This document shows, piece after piece, positions 13,021 to 26,069 of a stretch of 64,000 nucleotides of DNA; the stretch's first letter is position 1, and each line of letters begins with the position of its first letter. The translations under genes and the position numbers were made by a program. This stretch comes from Theropithecus gelada. Its lineage: Eukaryota; Chordata; Mammalia; Primates; Cercopithecidae. The notes beneath the pieces are model-generated. The model worked only from the letters and a program-made list of their open reading frames with translations. It ran no database searches and had not been told where the DNA came from. The DNA lies in the NCBI RefSeq assembly GCF_003255815.1, contig NC_037682.1:49253131-49317130 (forward strand), written 5' to 3'.

Positions 13021-13247
13021 AGACGGAGTCTCGCTCTGTCGCCCAGGCTGGAGTGCAGTGGCCGGATCTCAGCTCACTGCAAGCTCCGCCTCCCGGGTTC
13101 ACGCCATTCTCCGGCCTCAGCCTCCCGAGTAGCTGGGACTACAGGCGCCCGCCACCTCAGGATGGTCTCGATCTCCTGACCTCGTGATCCGCCCGTCTCG
13201 GCCTCCCAAAGTGCTGGGATTACAGGCTTGAGCCACCGCGCCCGGCC
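12979..13247 (-). mobile_element. AluY (Old World monkey AluYR-like) with an internal deletion
   Basis: A T run of 46 (12974-13019) is followed by 'gagacggagtctcgctctgtcgcccaggc', the ggccggatct variant, and the end 'ggcttgagccaccgcgcccggcc'. Target-site duplication aagagaaattttt at 12966-12978 and 13248-13260. The stretch between 'cgcccgccacctc' and 'aggatggtctcg' (near 13159) lacks about 60 bp that the related AluY at 53943 has. Young, little diverged. Confidence 0.95.
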
Positions 13248-13310
13248 AAGAGAAATTTTTAAAGTACTTACTAATTCATTTAGAAGTTATGATATTAAAC
13301 CTTGTACATA

Positions 13311-13546
13311 GGGCCAAGTGCAGTGGCTCAGACCTGTAATCCCAGCACTTTGGGAAGCCAAAGCAAGAGGAATGCTTGAGGATAGGAGTTCAAGACCAGC
13401 CTGGGCATATAGCAAGACCCCATCTCTACAAAAATTTTAAAAGTTAGCTGGATGTGGTGACATGTGCCTGTAGTCTTAGCTACTGGAGAAGCTGAGGCAG
13501 GCGGATCATTTTAGCCCAGGGGTTCAGGGCTACAGTGAGCTATCAT
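13311..13546 (+). mobile_element. AluJ-like, 3'-truncated
   Basis: 'gggccaagtgcagtggctcagacctgtaatcccagcac' through the central A-rich linker and much of the right monomer, stopping after 'gtgagctat' without a poly-A tail. It abuts a small inverted repeat at 13544-13568. Old and diverged. Confidence 0.85.
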
Positions 13547-14757
13547 GTTACCACTACATAGTAACATGAAACAAATTTTTACTAAAAATAGCTGTAACCA
13601 AATAGCTAAACAAAAACCAATTAGTGAGAAGAGTGACATTGGTTTACATTTTTCAGATCTCTTTAATGTATAGGTTAATAGATGTTGGACTCTTATATCT
13701 GTTTTTGCATTTAGTCGACTTTGGTAAATTTTTGATTGAAGTATATGAAGACAATCTGACCTCATTTTGATATGGAGTTAAAGAGAGGAATATTTTACAA
13801 TCTTTTCATGTAATTGTGAATATTCTTCTTTGATACTTTGCCAAATTTTACAAGTGGCAGTTTCTTAAAAGTTAGGTCCAGTAGAGGATCTGAAACCCTG
13901 TCAATGAACTTTTCATACTTTTATGTTAAAATCTATTTGTTTAACCTTAACTTCCAATGAATCTTTTACTCCATGCATGATTTTGTAACATCGTGTGTAA
14001 CTCTTTTCCTTATGTTGACACATTTCATTATGTAATATCAGAAAATTGCATTCATTAATATCACCACAAATCTCATCAGAAAAGTATTTAAAAGTATTTG
14101 GAAACTGTCATGCTTTTGATGGCAGATAGAAGTTTTCCAAAACTGTCATTTTCCCTTGAATGAATGATTTTAACCAATACTATCAATTACTTTTCTTGAA
14201 ATGACAAGCCTCACTTGCCAAATATTGAGATCCAAATAATAATATTTTCTTAGTTGTTCTTTCAAATGAAAGTGTTGCTCTATAAAAATAGCTTTGATAA
14301 AATTCAACTTCCAGTGCCAATAAAAGCACAAGTGGCGGTTTTCCTTGAAGCAACTGTTATACTTATGTGTGTAAGAGAAGTGCTTCTCATTTCATCACAC
14401 AGACTATTAAAAGTATATGTACTTAAAAGTCACCATTTAATAAAAATAATTTTTATTGGTTTCATCAAGGAACATTCTTAAGTGACATTAGATTTTTTTG
14501 TTTGTATTTACTTGTTTTATTACAAGTGTGTGATGGTGAAGAATACAATGACTACAAAGATTGGTTCCTTTGATTCATGCTAAGAAACCAGCAGATTTAT
14601 TCACTATTTCATTTGCATAATCAATGCAAATGTCATCACTATAACATGCAAATAATGCCTTAGCATTACTATAAAAACTATGAAAATTATTTCAGGGACA
14701 CCTTGAATAGTTTTCTGGGACTCCCAGGATCTAAGAACCACATTTTGAGAACTGCTG

Positions 14758-17700
14758 GACTACAGCCTTAGGTTAGCACATAATTACTTTGACAATAAGT
14801 TAATTGCTCAGTAATAACTACAAAGCAACTTAGTCACATTTAAGAGTTCAAAGATTCTATGAAACCCTGAATGAAGTTATTGGCTTAAAAGTTAGTTGCT
14901 TTCTTCCCCTGGATCTGCAACTGTGACATAATAAACATGAACTGTGGAGTTGATCACATGTGTGTTTGATTTTTGATAGGTATAAATCGATCTGTTTATT
15001 TAACCTATTTTACTCTCAACTTTCTAACCTGAAATGTGGTTTAAAAAAAACCCAAAAACCAAAAAACAAACAACAAAAAACCATGCATTTCAGGATTGAT
15101 GTGAAGATGAGATGGGTAGTTGTAAAGTGACTGACGAGATAGATTCTTGGTCAATAGTTTTCCAGTAGGAAAAGGAACAAGAATATTTGGATATGTGCCA
15201 CCAATAGGGACCTGGAACTGTCATTACCTCTTGTATCACAAATTATCTCATGGGAAACGATTAAACATGTATAATACTGCGAGGAAGCCCCAGAAATTGG
15301 TATAATCATAAATGTCAAGTTTACAGCGTAGTTCGTGTCACCAACGTTTGCTCAACCAAAAATGATATTCAATTTATTGATAATTAAAACATTTTTTGAA
15401 TAATCTAGGCCTGGTAAATAATAGCCTATTCAGCTTCATTCCCATCTTATAACAGGTAGTTTAGCTATTATGTGCCTCCCAACCCCTTGCAGTATTATTA
15501 AATCATCAGGTTTAGGTACAGGCCAAATTATTTTACCTAAAATGTTATTTTCTATATAATTTTGCTTCCGATACTTTATTATAGTGGTAGCTAAAACTTA
15601 GAGGGCTTCCTGTTAAAATGGATTATTCACATGTAATATTGCTGATCACACAGTTAATATGGATATTTTTAGTATAACTGTGATAGTGAGATTTTAATAT
15701 ATATACACATTTATTTTAAAAGTTATAATGAGATTTTTATAATGTGAGTTAGTAAACACAAAATTATGAAAAACATTTTAAAAGGTTATGCTATTATTAA
15801 TTTGCTTTATTTCACTTTAGCCTTTTTTGTTTGAATAAACATATGTAGTTTTAAAATAGACATTTGTGATAATATTTATATATAGCTGATTTTTTAAAGA
15901 AAAATGCATGGGATTGTAATTAATCTCCTTGCTATTTATAGGCCCAGGAATGCTCTGTGCCTAGCACCCTAGGTGCTAGGATGTGCTCTGGATATTTCTT
16001 TAGTTTAGAGTCTGCTCTTAACCAAAGTCTCAAGGGATAGCTATGTCGCATTAGGAACTGGCCCATAGTACTAGACCTCCCACACACTTAGTATTTAGGT
16101 CATTTATCTGAATTTTTAAAAATTACTGGGCTAACCACTTAATAAAATATGTGTATTTTCATCCAAATGGTGTTTTTATGAATAAGGGCCTTGAAATAAG
16201 CATAAATTGCACATTATTCTCTACATTTTAAATGTGTTGCTACTGTTAGTAATTACTACTGAGTGCATATTTAATGCACTGAGGAAATTTGATGCAATTA
16301 TTCCGTTTACTTGTGATTCCCTTTCAATCCAAATGTCTGCATTAAAATACTGAAAAAGAAAACTACAGAGAATTTAGGTCATTTTAAAAATGCGCTCATT
16401 TGTGTACTCTGCTAGTAAACTTCTACTGCACTAACCAAGATAAAATTAGAATGGGCCTAACATAGTAAACGATAGGGTTCCAAAATTAAGGTGATTTTAA
16501 ATAAAATTACCTTTTAAATATAACCTTAAAAAGGCTGAGTCAATTGCAAGGCAACTTCCTTATGGAAGTCAGTAAGAAATGAATATAACTGAGCTCAAAA
16601 TTTAGCTAGTTTAACTTCAGATGAATTATTTTTCCTCAAGCCTCTTTTCAGCACTTAGGATTTGATTATACCTGGAAATGGATTGAAGAGACATAAGTTG
16701 GTAGCTCTTAGAAAGTCTATACAAAATGATAGAAATAACCAAGTAAAGGTCTAAGACTCTCTCTTCCATGAGTGCCTAGCACTTTTTTAAACCTCGGAGG
16801 ATTTGGGTACTGAAAAAGATCTCTAATGCTGAAAGGGTCTGAAAATAAGAAGAGTGCAAGAGGGGTACAGCTTTTGTAAACCCACTTTTTATTTTCTCCT
16901 TTGATCATAAACTAGTAAGAAAAGTACATGTTTCATGGAAATGGTCCAATATCATTAAAATGGTTTGGCCAGGGAATAGAGTAAGGTAGAAAAACCGAAG
17001 TATTAAATGAAAGGAGGAACTCCACATCCATTTTGTTTGGTAGACATCACCAGTGTTAGTTTCCTTTCAAGTTAATGTGTGACTATTTTTATACGTGTTT
17101 TAATAATATTTTTAAATACTTCTCCATGAAAGAGGGGAGATTTAAAATGAGATATTTTCCATAGCTTTAAAATATGTTTTTTCATATAATAGTAATGAGA
17201 AACTTGTGTTCTTATGCTTAAAGCAAAGAGTTACATTCCTATTAACATTTGTTTAACTAGGCTTCCATCACAACAGGTGCACAATTATTTTTATGAGTAA
17301 AATATTATCAACCTTCAAAATTAGCCAGGGCAAAATGAAAGTTGTCTGATTAAATAATCAGAGCTGATACTTAAAATACATTTGATTTCCACAGGAATTT
17401 TAAAATGTTAAGTTCTAATCTCTTATTCTAATATGCAGAGAGAGTTGCAATTGTTTGTAGTATGTAAGTAGTAGCTTGTATTGTAACTAGTTTGATATAT
17501 TTCATATAAGTCAATTGATATTATGAGACAAACTACTCGGTTATTACTTCCAGTCTAACATTTTAATCTAGCAATAAAGTAGTAGCATGCTCCACATTAA
17601 ATCAGTAAAAAATGTGGCCCTTTCCATTTGAAGACTATTATGTTTTCAATTTAAAAAGGCACATCAGTTTAGAAAATTAAAATCCAGTCTTGCTTATTTA

Positions 17701-19440
17701 AATTTAATTTGTGGGGGTTAAAAATAAAAATATGTAATTTATTCTATAAAATGTATATAGGTCATATGTACTGAATATATTGATGAACAATAAGAAATCC
17801 TTAATGGTAAGAAGCAAACATAAAATCAACACTCCCTAACCCCCTACTGCAGTGAACAGGAAACTTACCTAGGAGGTGACTTCACCATGTTTTAGAAGTG
17901 CTACAGCAGTACAGCTGTTATAAACCAATTACGGGCAGGTAACTGTTTGTATTCATAGCTGAATCTGTTTGTCAATCATGGGAATGCAATGAATCAGGAG
18001 AGGGGATCTCAAATACAAACCACAGAGTAAGGCAGAGCATCTGGAATGGGTCCAAGCCACAAGGATTAGGGCAGGAGTATAGATGGAATTGAAACTGTAC
18101 ATATGCGCATGGCTCCTGTCTTTGACTATGCTATTCAAATAGACTCAGAAGCAGAGATTATTAGAAATAAAATGTTAGCTTTCTATTGGAAACAGTCTGA
18201 TTTTAAGGTGGGCTAGAAACTATATGGTTACTTACAGGAGTGTGATTGTAAAACAAATCTGTACATCTTTATGACTGTTAAGACATTTTTAATATTGGCT
18301 CATAATCATCCTTTTTAAATGAAAATTTTAATTTATTTTTTATTTTAGAAGTACATTGAGATATACTTCTGACCATATTATAAATAGGTAGGTTTTTACT
18401 ACTTTGATACTCATCGACAGCAATTTCTAACTACATAACTCTTTATAAAGAAACTTTAGTTTTATCTGGACCCAGGAACACATTTTTACTCAAGTTAGTA
18501 AAACCACCTCTACTGTTCAAACACGTAGCTGTTGTGCTCAGGTTGCAGGATGTCAAGAGACAGTTAAGTATACAAAGAGTGCTTTACGTAAGTCTATAGG
18601 GCTAGAAATTTTTCTAGTCTAATATGTGGGAAAATCTACTGAGACCCTGAAGTTTACATTGGTAACATCAAGGGAGCATAAATAGAAGTTTATTAAAAAA
18701 GCTAAAGAAAATGAAATGGGCACGACCATGCTGTGGTTTTGCTTAAATACAGGCTTTCACATCCATTGAGCATTCTGGATTTCTTGTTAGCTGGTTACTG
18801 AAAGGAGCTCTTTTATTTTTCCAATCATAGTTTTGTGCCAGTAGGCATTTGCCTGAAAGCATGATGGCTGTTCTCTAACTCTTATAGTTGACTGTGCATT
18901 TCTCAGCCATGGATATCATGGTTTACTGTTGCCCTCCCAGATGGATGTTGAGAAGCATTTTACTGGCATACTTGTTACTTTCCCAAGTCTCTTTCTGTGT
19001 ACTATTCAGTTTTCATGTTAGGAAGAAGAGGGGCATCACCACTATCTGACATGGCTCTCTGTACCTGGGCCATTTTTTGAGTATTTACAAAGACTCATTT
19101 GTGATGAAATTATAATTAATAATGAAGAAAAAAATGAATAAGAGGTGATGATTGAATGAGATGACATGAAATACTAGAGGAAAGAGTTATGAATTTTTTT
19201 TAGTCTAAAACGAATTTGCTTAAGACTTCAGGAAGGGCTCTGAGGAGATTCTCTGTATTATATTTCATAAAGAAAACTGGAAGTAGGACCACAAAAAATG
19301 CCCTTTCCCCTCTCCTCGTGAACTGATTCTTATTGTGGTTGACACTAAGAAAAGCTTTTTGGTTGGAACATTAATGTCAGAACCAGGAAGCGATCTTGAG
19401 AATTCATCTCATCCATCCCTCTTTTCAAGAAGGAATGCAT
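14758..19440. other. Intronic DNA without recognised young repeats
   Basis: About 4.7 kb, AT-rich, with no Alu or young L1. It holds a short perfect hairpin at 15961-15979 and an A/C-rich run at 15042-15081. Open frames at 16717-16908 and 17953-18138 show no domain or splice support. Nothing else can be assigned. Confidence 0.5.
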
Positions 19441-19610
19441 TTGTAGAATCTTAGTCACTCCACAAATCTTTTTAAAGTGCTTATTATTTGCCCATCATTG
19501 TATTAGGTTATGTGGGGTTTATGTAATTTCATATTTTCTACTGTTCAGACATGAGAAATTCCTATTTTTAAAGGCCTACCAAGAAGTGAGAGAGAAAGCG
19601 CTGACAAAAA
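19440..19610 (-). mobile_element. L2-like fragment
   Basis: 'cactccacaaatctttttaaagtgcttattatttgcccatcattgtattaggttatg' follows the antisense L2 terminus pattern 'aacaaatatttattgagc...tgtgccaggcactgt'. Diverged. Confidence 0.5.
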
Positions 19611-19621
19611 CAAGTACTAAT

Positions 19622-19860
19622 ATTTTTGGGGCAAATACTTTGTATCACAGTGATTTTGTGTATTTTATCTCACTTAGTCCTCAAACCAATGCCATGAGAT
19701 GGGCATCATTGTCCTCCATTTCCAAAAGAGTGAACAGAGGCTCAGAAAAATGAAATAATTTTGTTCAAGACAGCAAAATAGTGGCCAAACTAGGATTTGA
19801 ATGGACTATATGATGCTAAAGCTCATGCCCTTGTCACCAAGGCATACTAACATCTATTCC
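19622..19860 (-). mobile_element. MIR SINE
   Basis: Nearly complete antisense MIR: 'tattttatctcacttagtcctcaaaccaatgccatgagatgggcatcattgtcctccatttcc', 'gaggctcagaaaaatgaaataattttg', 'aaactaggatttgaatgga', 'aagctcatgccctt'. Confidence 0.88.
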
Positions 19861-20760
19861 AGACATTATTGGAACACATTTCCTCATGCACTTTTCAAAT
19901 CTTTCATACTACTCTTTGACCTAAACAAATAGAAAAACAAAACCAAAATCAAACAACAAAAACAGTGATCATCCTCTATATGAGAACGTCATACTCTTAA
20001 CTGTGAAATTTACTTCTTTTTTTGCGAATTGTGGGACTAGAATTACAGAAAAAGTCTATAATTTTTCTTTTCAAATTTCCCCTGCAAATTTTCCCTTTTA
20101 ATTTAAAGTTTCCAGGTTTGAGGATCTTCTCCTTTAGTATAGCATGGTTTTTCTAATTTGCCGTCAAGGATTATTTCATATTATTCTGGCTTTCCAGGAT
20201 AATGTGATCTACAATTTAACAGTGAATCATCTCTGGCTATTAGGCAGTTGACAAGGTGCCTGGATATGTCATGAGAGTAATTATAGAATATAAGCTTTGG
20301 AAACTGGATGCTGGCTAGACTTTTGGGATTCTTACATTGTTAGGATAGTGGCATATGTATTTCTGTGTTTACTGCAAAAACTTATGAATCATTAATAGAA
20401 CTTTAATAACAAATTGTGATGTGGTTAACTATTAAATTAAAACTATGAGAAATAGTTAAAGGAAGATTGTCATCTCTCTTACAATGACTCCTTACTACTA
20501 TTCCCATAGCCTTTATCTCACCCTGAAATCTATCAATTGCTTGATTGTCTTGATATCTTTCTATTTGTACCATAATTTTCTGGTATTCCTGAAGATATTT
20601 TAGGAAGTCAGCTTTGTTCTCTTTTTCTCATCATGATGATGAAATAGCTAGTACTCAAGAAATGACAAGTGTTTTGAATTTGGGAATATATAGATAACAT
20701 TATTATTTTGAGGATTAAGTCATCAAATTACCTTAAACAGCTTCTACTTAAAAAGTTCCA

Positions 20761-21045
20761 GGCTGGGCGCGATGGGTCATGCCTGTAATCCCAGCACTTT
20801 GGGAGGCCAAGGCAGATGGATCATGAGATCAGGAGTTCGAGACCAGCCGGACCAACATGGTAAAACCCCGTCTCTACTAAAAATACAAAAATTAGCCGGG
20901 AGTGGTGGTGTGCGCCTGTCATCCCAGCTACTTGAGAGGCTGAGGCAGGAGAATCTCTTGAACCCGGGGGGTGGAGGTTGCAGTGAGCCAAGATGGCGCC
21001 ACTTCCCTCCTACCTGGGCAAAAGAGCGAAACTCCGTCTCAAAAA
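20761..21045 (+). mobile_element. AluS-like, sense
   Basis: 'ggctgggcgcgatgggtcatgcctgtaatcccagcac' to 'actccgtctcaaaaaa'. Target-site duplication aaaaagttcca at 20750-20760 and 21046-21056. Open frames on both strands inside it are Alu translations. Confidence 0.95.
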
Positions 21046-21582
21046 AAAAAGTTCCAGTGCTTGAGGGGAAAGCCAAGAGAAATCAGACCCATGAGTATAC
21101 TTAAAACCATAGGTTAGACAGATACTTTAGGTATGGCTAAAGTCATAAATGGGGATGTGAATATGGCATCTTCTTACAGAGAAATAGAGTTTAGACAATT
21201 AACACTGGCAGCATAGGAGCAGGGAGTAATGGTTATTTTAATAGTTGAGTCATTTTAAGGGATCAGAGAGGTCCAAGAATGTAAGGAGAATGAAGAACAT
21301 AAAGGCAGGTCCCCAAGCACCTGTGTATTAGATAGCAAGGGTCAAAAAGTAAGCTCTGTTCAAAATGAGTCAGCATGTAAGATGCAGAAAGACTAAGTAG
21401 TAGGTACCCAGTAATTCAGCACTGACAGAAGAAGAGAAATGGGTCACTACAAATAGTACTTGAGAGTATTGTGACCTTTGATTCTAGAGTGAGATTGTCC
21501 TGTCCTAGCTACCTGCTTAGTATAGTTATAGACCAATGTTTATGGCTAGATAGAAGAAAAAAATTTCTAGACTATTCTAAAC

Positions 21583-21788
21583 CTGTGTTGCCCAATACTG
21601 AAGCTAGTAGCCACATGTGGCTACTTAATCAATTCAAATCAAATTAACTAAAATTAACATCAGTTCCTCAGTAACATTGGCTGCATTTTAAGGCTTACTC
21701 AACATATCTGGTTAGTGGCTGTCATATTAGGCAGCAAAGATGTAGAACATTTCCGTTATCATAAGAAAGCTCTATTGGACAGTGTTCT
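21583..21788. mobile_element. hAT/Charlie-type MER fragment
   Basis: 'tgttgcccaatactgaagctagtagccacatgtggctac' through 'gctctattggacagtgttc' matches the family with 'ctgtccaata...gtagccactagccacatgtggct' near both ends. Left and right edges are roughly complementary (gcccaata and tattggac). Subfamily not named. Confidence 0.7.
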
Positions 21789-22929
21789 TCTATATTGTAA
21801 TAGCCATAAAAGGCTAAGTCTTTTGGGGAGTTCTAATGCTATGAAAATGTAGAATCTACAGGTATCTATAACAAGACATTTCTATGATACCATACTTTAA
21901 AGAAGCCAAGAAATAATATTATGTCAAATTTAGTGAGCTTTCTGAAAACAAGATTTTCATGGAAGAATTCTATTAAATGAAGTTAGTTTTGAAATTGGTG
22001 TTCATAATTTTTTTTTTACTTATTTGTATATTGTTGCAAGAAATACAGACTTTTTTCTTCACTGGGGAAGATGTATTAAAATCCTGTGGGAATGGATCAT
22101 AACATATACAGAACTGCTGAAATTATATTAAAATCTGTATTTCTCTCATGTATACTGTGTGCTTGGTGAAGCATATCAGCTTTTGTGGGTTACTTGAAAT
22201 TTTCTCATATCCACTGATGGCTAATGGGAAAGTTGATTCTTTTATCTTTCCTTAATCAAACTGTCAACAAGGCAGCTTCCTGTTTTGAGTGCTATTTTTC
22301 ATTGTATTTAATACTCATGTTTTTATGAATGCATTCTTCACTGAGTTTAATACAGATTTTGAGTGTTTAACTAGGTGTCAGAGAGATGCAAAAATGTATA
22401 CAGGGAAAGACAGGGTGAGACAGACGGAGAGGTTTAGACATACTAAGGAAAATACTAAAGAAGCAAAATACTAGTTTTATCCTTTCAAAGTAAATAAAAC
22501 TCTAAGAGAAAAAGAGAGAACTATTTGCATTTCTAATTTAGTATCTAATATTTTCCCTGATATACTAAACTCATGCCAGCTAGACTTTCTGGACATAAAA
22601 TTGAGACACTTTTAGCACTCTGACACCTTCCTAGTATCCAGCTGCATGTGTCACCCTAGAGTCATCTATCCTAGATTTGAGGTCCAGGAATCAAACTAAT
22701 CAAAGGTACAAAAGTTCAGGATTAAGGTGAGAGGGAGATTTTAACAAAGATGACCTCAAGGTCTCCTGAGAGTCACCACTGTTAGGTTTTGTGGCTTCTG
22801 CAAAGAAAACTAAAAATTCTCTTTGTTCAGAGTACTGCTTTTTGGCTTTGGCATGAAGGTACTTGAACAGACAGACCTGGCCTTTAACATCATGGAACCA
22901 AAATCCATGTAATAGACATAGCTTGTGAG

Positions 22930-23480
22930 ATTCAAACTTGCTCAAAATTAAATAGGCAATTTGCAGAAGAGGATGTCTGAACAATAGGGAAATGCAAATT
23001 AAAGAAAAAATAAGACACCATTTTTCATCTATCAGATTGGAAAAAAATTAAGTGTGTGGAGCTGGGATTCTCATAAACTACTTGTGAGAGTCTAAGTTTA
23101 TACATCTGCTTTGAGAAAAGTTTAGCTATATCTAGCGAAGTTGAAGAGGCACATACTCTTTGAATTAGCAATCCAACTTTTATAATTATATATTTATATC
23201 CTAAAGTAACTCTTGCACATATACAAGAATGTTCACTATAGCATTGTTTATAATAGCAGTCAAAATAAAGAAGCAGTCAAATAAACAAGAGCTATGCATA
23301 TCAACATGTGTGAATTTAAAAACATGATATTAAATGAAAGACACAAAATTACATATCTAGTATGTGATAAAGTATATAAACTGTAAACATGTAAAAATAA
23401 TACCATGGATATTTTCTTAAAAACTCATAGGTAGTAATAGTATAATTCATAGTATGTATTGAATTGATAAACACTAAATT
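22930..23480 (+). mobile_element. L1M LINE fragment, sense
   Basis: 'gaacaatagggaaatgcaaattaaagaaaaaataagacaccatttttcatctatcagattgg' followed by 'cacatatacaagaatgttcactatagcattgtttataatagca' is the C-terminal ORF2 and 3' region of an old L1 in sense orientation. No open frame of note. Confidence 0.8.
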
Positions 23481-24099
23481 TAGTTGATTAAATGTTAAAA
23501 AAAAAATAAAAGCGAGCTGTGCCTCAGAGGCACAGGAGACAGCTGGATAAATGTGATTTGTCATCATCTTCTGGTATTAGAGTTACCAGCTTTTCTCAGA
23601 CTATCCATGCTACTCTTTGTTTCACCAAGAGAAGTTTTCTAACTTGCCTAGGCCTCATATCTGTTTACAGTGTATCTCTTGGCCTTTTTCTGACTTCTTG
23701 TCACAGGATGGGTGACAGTACCAAAGTCTTCAGTCAACTGGAGGAGGTTCTTTTTTTTATTTTCTACTGTACATTTCTACCTGAAAATTGTAAACTTTTA
23801 ATATGTCTAAAAGGGAACTCATGATTTTCTTTCCCAAATCTACCACACCTAAAATCTTTCTCATCTCGGTAATGGCAACTTTGTGCTAGGTGCTCAGGTA
23901 AAAAACCTGGAAATCAACTATGATTTTTCACCCTGGTACATATTTTCCATTTGCTCCTCTCTTAATCTTTCTAAACTTGCTCTGTGCTCTGGGAGTTCAA
24001 CTTTTGTGGACCAAGTTAGTGATTTCCCTTTCTCTTTGACTTCCAGTTGGGTTCAACCAATGTGAGACACTGTGGAGAACAGGAGAAAAGTGGCATCAG

Positions 24100-25095
24100 T
24101 GTCTTCTCCCTGGTCTTAGCTCTTTTCTTGCCAGATTGCTATAGACTGGTTGTAACCCTTTCATGATCCTCTTCATACAACTCCATTCTCCAGGTTCCAG
24201 GAACCGTTCTCTCACCTTACCCTTTAAGTCTGGATATAATGACAGCTTCATCCTATAACTATCTCCTGGATACAGCACTATCCCTTTTTGTTTTCCTTAA
24301 ACCTTGCCCCATATTTTTGTAAATAGTTTTTTAAAAAATTTAACTCTCCTCAAACTATCCCGCTTAAATCTGCCACTCCCATTACCGTGGTCCAGGCCGT
24401 TAATCTCTCTTGCTTGGATTATTGTAAAAGCCTCCTAGCTTAAATCCCTGCTTCCTCCTTTGTCTCCACACAGTCTCTTTTCCATATAGAAGTCAGACTA
24501 ACCTTTTAAAAATGTTAAGTCACATTACTCCATTGCTCAAAAACCCTCTAATGTATCCTCATATTAATATAAGTAAAGGCCAAAGTCCTTATGATGGCCC
24601 TAAACATCCTATCAAGATACATATAGTTGGTTCCCTTTTACCTCTTTGATTTCATCTTCTATTAATCTCCCCTTTGCTTTATTTTATTTTATTTTATTTT
24701 ATGTTATTTTATTTTATTTATTTTTGGTGTGTTTACCTACTGATTCTTCCCAAAGAGGCACCAGGTTAGGACTTTTGCATTTGTTTTTCATTCTTAGAAT
24801 TCTCTACTCCTAAGTATTCCCATGGATCATGTTTTAAGCTCCTTCAAATTCTTGCTGAAAAGTCATCTTCTTTGGGAGAACTATCTTGACTATCCGGCTT
24901 AAAATTAGAAGCTCTTCCACCTACTCAACTGTTTTCTTCTATAGCATTTACTATTGCTCACTATCCCTTTAATTGGTCATTTCTTGTATTTATTGTCTGA
25001 GTTCCTCCACTAGAAAGTAAGTTGCATGAAAACAGAGTATGTGTCGGTTCACTGCCTGACCCAGGTAAATTATATTTATTGAATGATTGGTTAAA
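24100..25095 (+). mobile_element. L2 LINE fragment, about 1 kb, sense
   Basis: The order of motifs is that of L2: 'gcttggattattgtaaaagcctcctagc', 'tctccacacag', 'agtcacattactccattgctcaaaaaccctctaatg', 'ggccaaagtccttatgatggcc', 'tagaaagtaagttgcatgaaaacagagt', ending '...atttattgaatgattgg'. A TTTTA microsatellite (24678-24723) interrupts it. Too diverged to code. Confidence 0.85.
24678..24723. repeat. (TTTTA)n microsatellite
   Basis: About nine units of tttta with one 'tgtta' interruption. Confidence 0.95.
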
Positions 25096-25269
25096 TGTAG
25101 TGAGTTCGAGAGATGCCCCAGAAACCTGTGAGTGCAAGAGAAGGCTGTTTTGAGTAGTGGCTTTTATTCTGTCTTCTTATCCTGACTTCTCTCCACCTAT
25201 ATAGAACCGCTCCTGAATGGAAATTCTAGTTAGCTTATACTGCAAGACCACAAGATTCATCTGCCACCA

Positions 25270-25870
25270 TCAATTTTAGAATATGTACATCACCCTCAGA
25301 GAAATTTCGTACCCTTTAGCAGTCACTCCCTATTTCATCACAACTCCCCAACCCTAAACAACCACTAATCTACTTTCTATCTCTATAGATTTGCCTATTC
25401 TGGACATTTCATATGAATGGAATTATATATGTGGTCTTTTGTGACTGGCTTCTTTAACTTAGCACAATGTTTTCCAGGCTCATCCATGTTGTAGCATGTA
25501 TCAGTACCTCATTCCTTTTTATTGCCACATGATATTACACTCTATGGCTATATGCCACATTTTATTCATCCATTCATCAGTTGATAAACATGGGTTGTTT
25601 CTGTTTTGTTTTTCTATTATGAATAGTGCTATTATGAACATTTGTGTATAAAATTTTGTGTGGATATGTTTTTATTCCTGTTGGGTATAAATACCTAGAG
25701 ATGGAATTGCTGGGTCATCTAGTAACTCTGTTTAACCTTTGGAGGAACTGATAGACTGATTCCAAAGCAGCTATACCATTTTACACTCCGACCAGTAGTG
25801 TATGTGGGTTTCACTTTCTCCACATACTATCTTACTAACAATATTGGAAACACATTTCATAGCAATTCTA
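25270..25870 (-). mobile_element. L1M LINE fragment, antisense
   Basis: 'ctattctggacatttcatatgaatggaattatatatgtgg', 'ttattcatccattcatcagttgataaacatgggttg', 'ctgttgggtataaatacctagagatggaattgctgggtcatctagtaactctg', 'ggaggaactgatagactg' and 'ccattttacactccgaccagtagtgta' in the order of an antisense L1M end. Confidence 0.88.
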
Positions 25871-25894
25871 TTGACTAGATACTATAAATCTTAT

Positions 25895-25990
25895 TTTTAT
25901 ATATAGAGAAACTAAGGCTCAGAAAAAGCAATAATAATTTGTCTCAAACTGAAAAGCCTAGTAAGTATTGGAGCTAGTCTTCCAACTCAG
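25895..25990 (-). mobile_element. MIR core fragment
   Basis: 'tatagagaaactaaggctcagaaaaagcaa...agcctagtaagtattggagctag' matches the antisense MIR core. Confidence 0.7.
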
Positions 25991-26069
25991 TTCTAATTTA
26001 AAACTCACATTTTTCATTTATTCAAAAATGTATTTATTTTTTCCAGGAAAAAATACATGTATATATAAT

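Larger units (their letters stand above)
12900..14757. mobile_element. hAT-like DNA transposon, copy 1 (left end lost, two Alus inside)
   Basis: The element begins in '...ttacatttttattgaggaccccaaaaag', is interrupted by an AluY (12979-13247) and an AluJ (13311-13546), and ends with tgagaactgctg at 14746-14757. That right end is the exact reverse complement of the left end of copy 2 at 26501. Internal homology with copy 2 is clear, for example 'agtgagaagagtgacattggtttaca' versus 'cgtgagaagagtggcattgtgttaca', and the 'catgattttgtaa' block. I place it in the hAT superfamily from its cagtggttctcaa-type ends; the subfamily is not named. No usable transposase frame survives. Confidence 0.75.

Noticed and set aside
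20777..21104. Overlapping ORFs of about 100 codons on both strands
   Set aside because: They are translations of an AluS element. The same applies to frames at 7227-7691, 26184-26408, 26673-27025, 34251-34758, 45204-45569 and 53909-54239.
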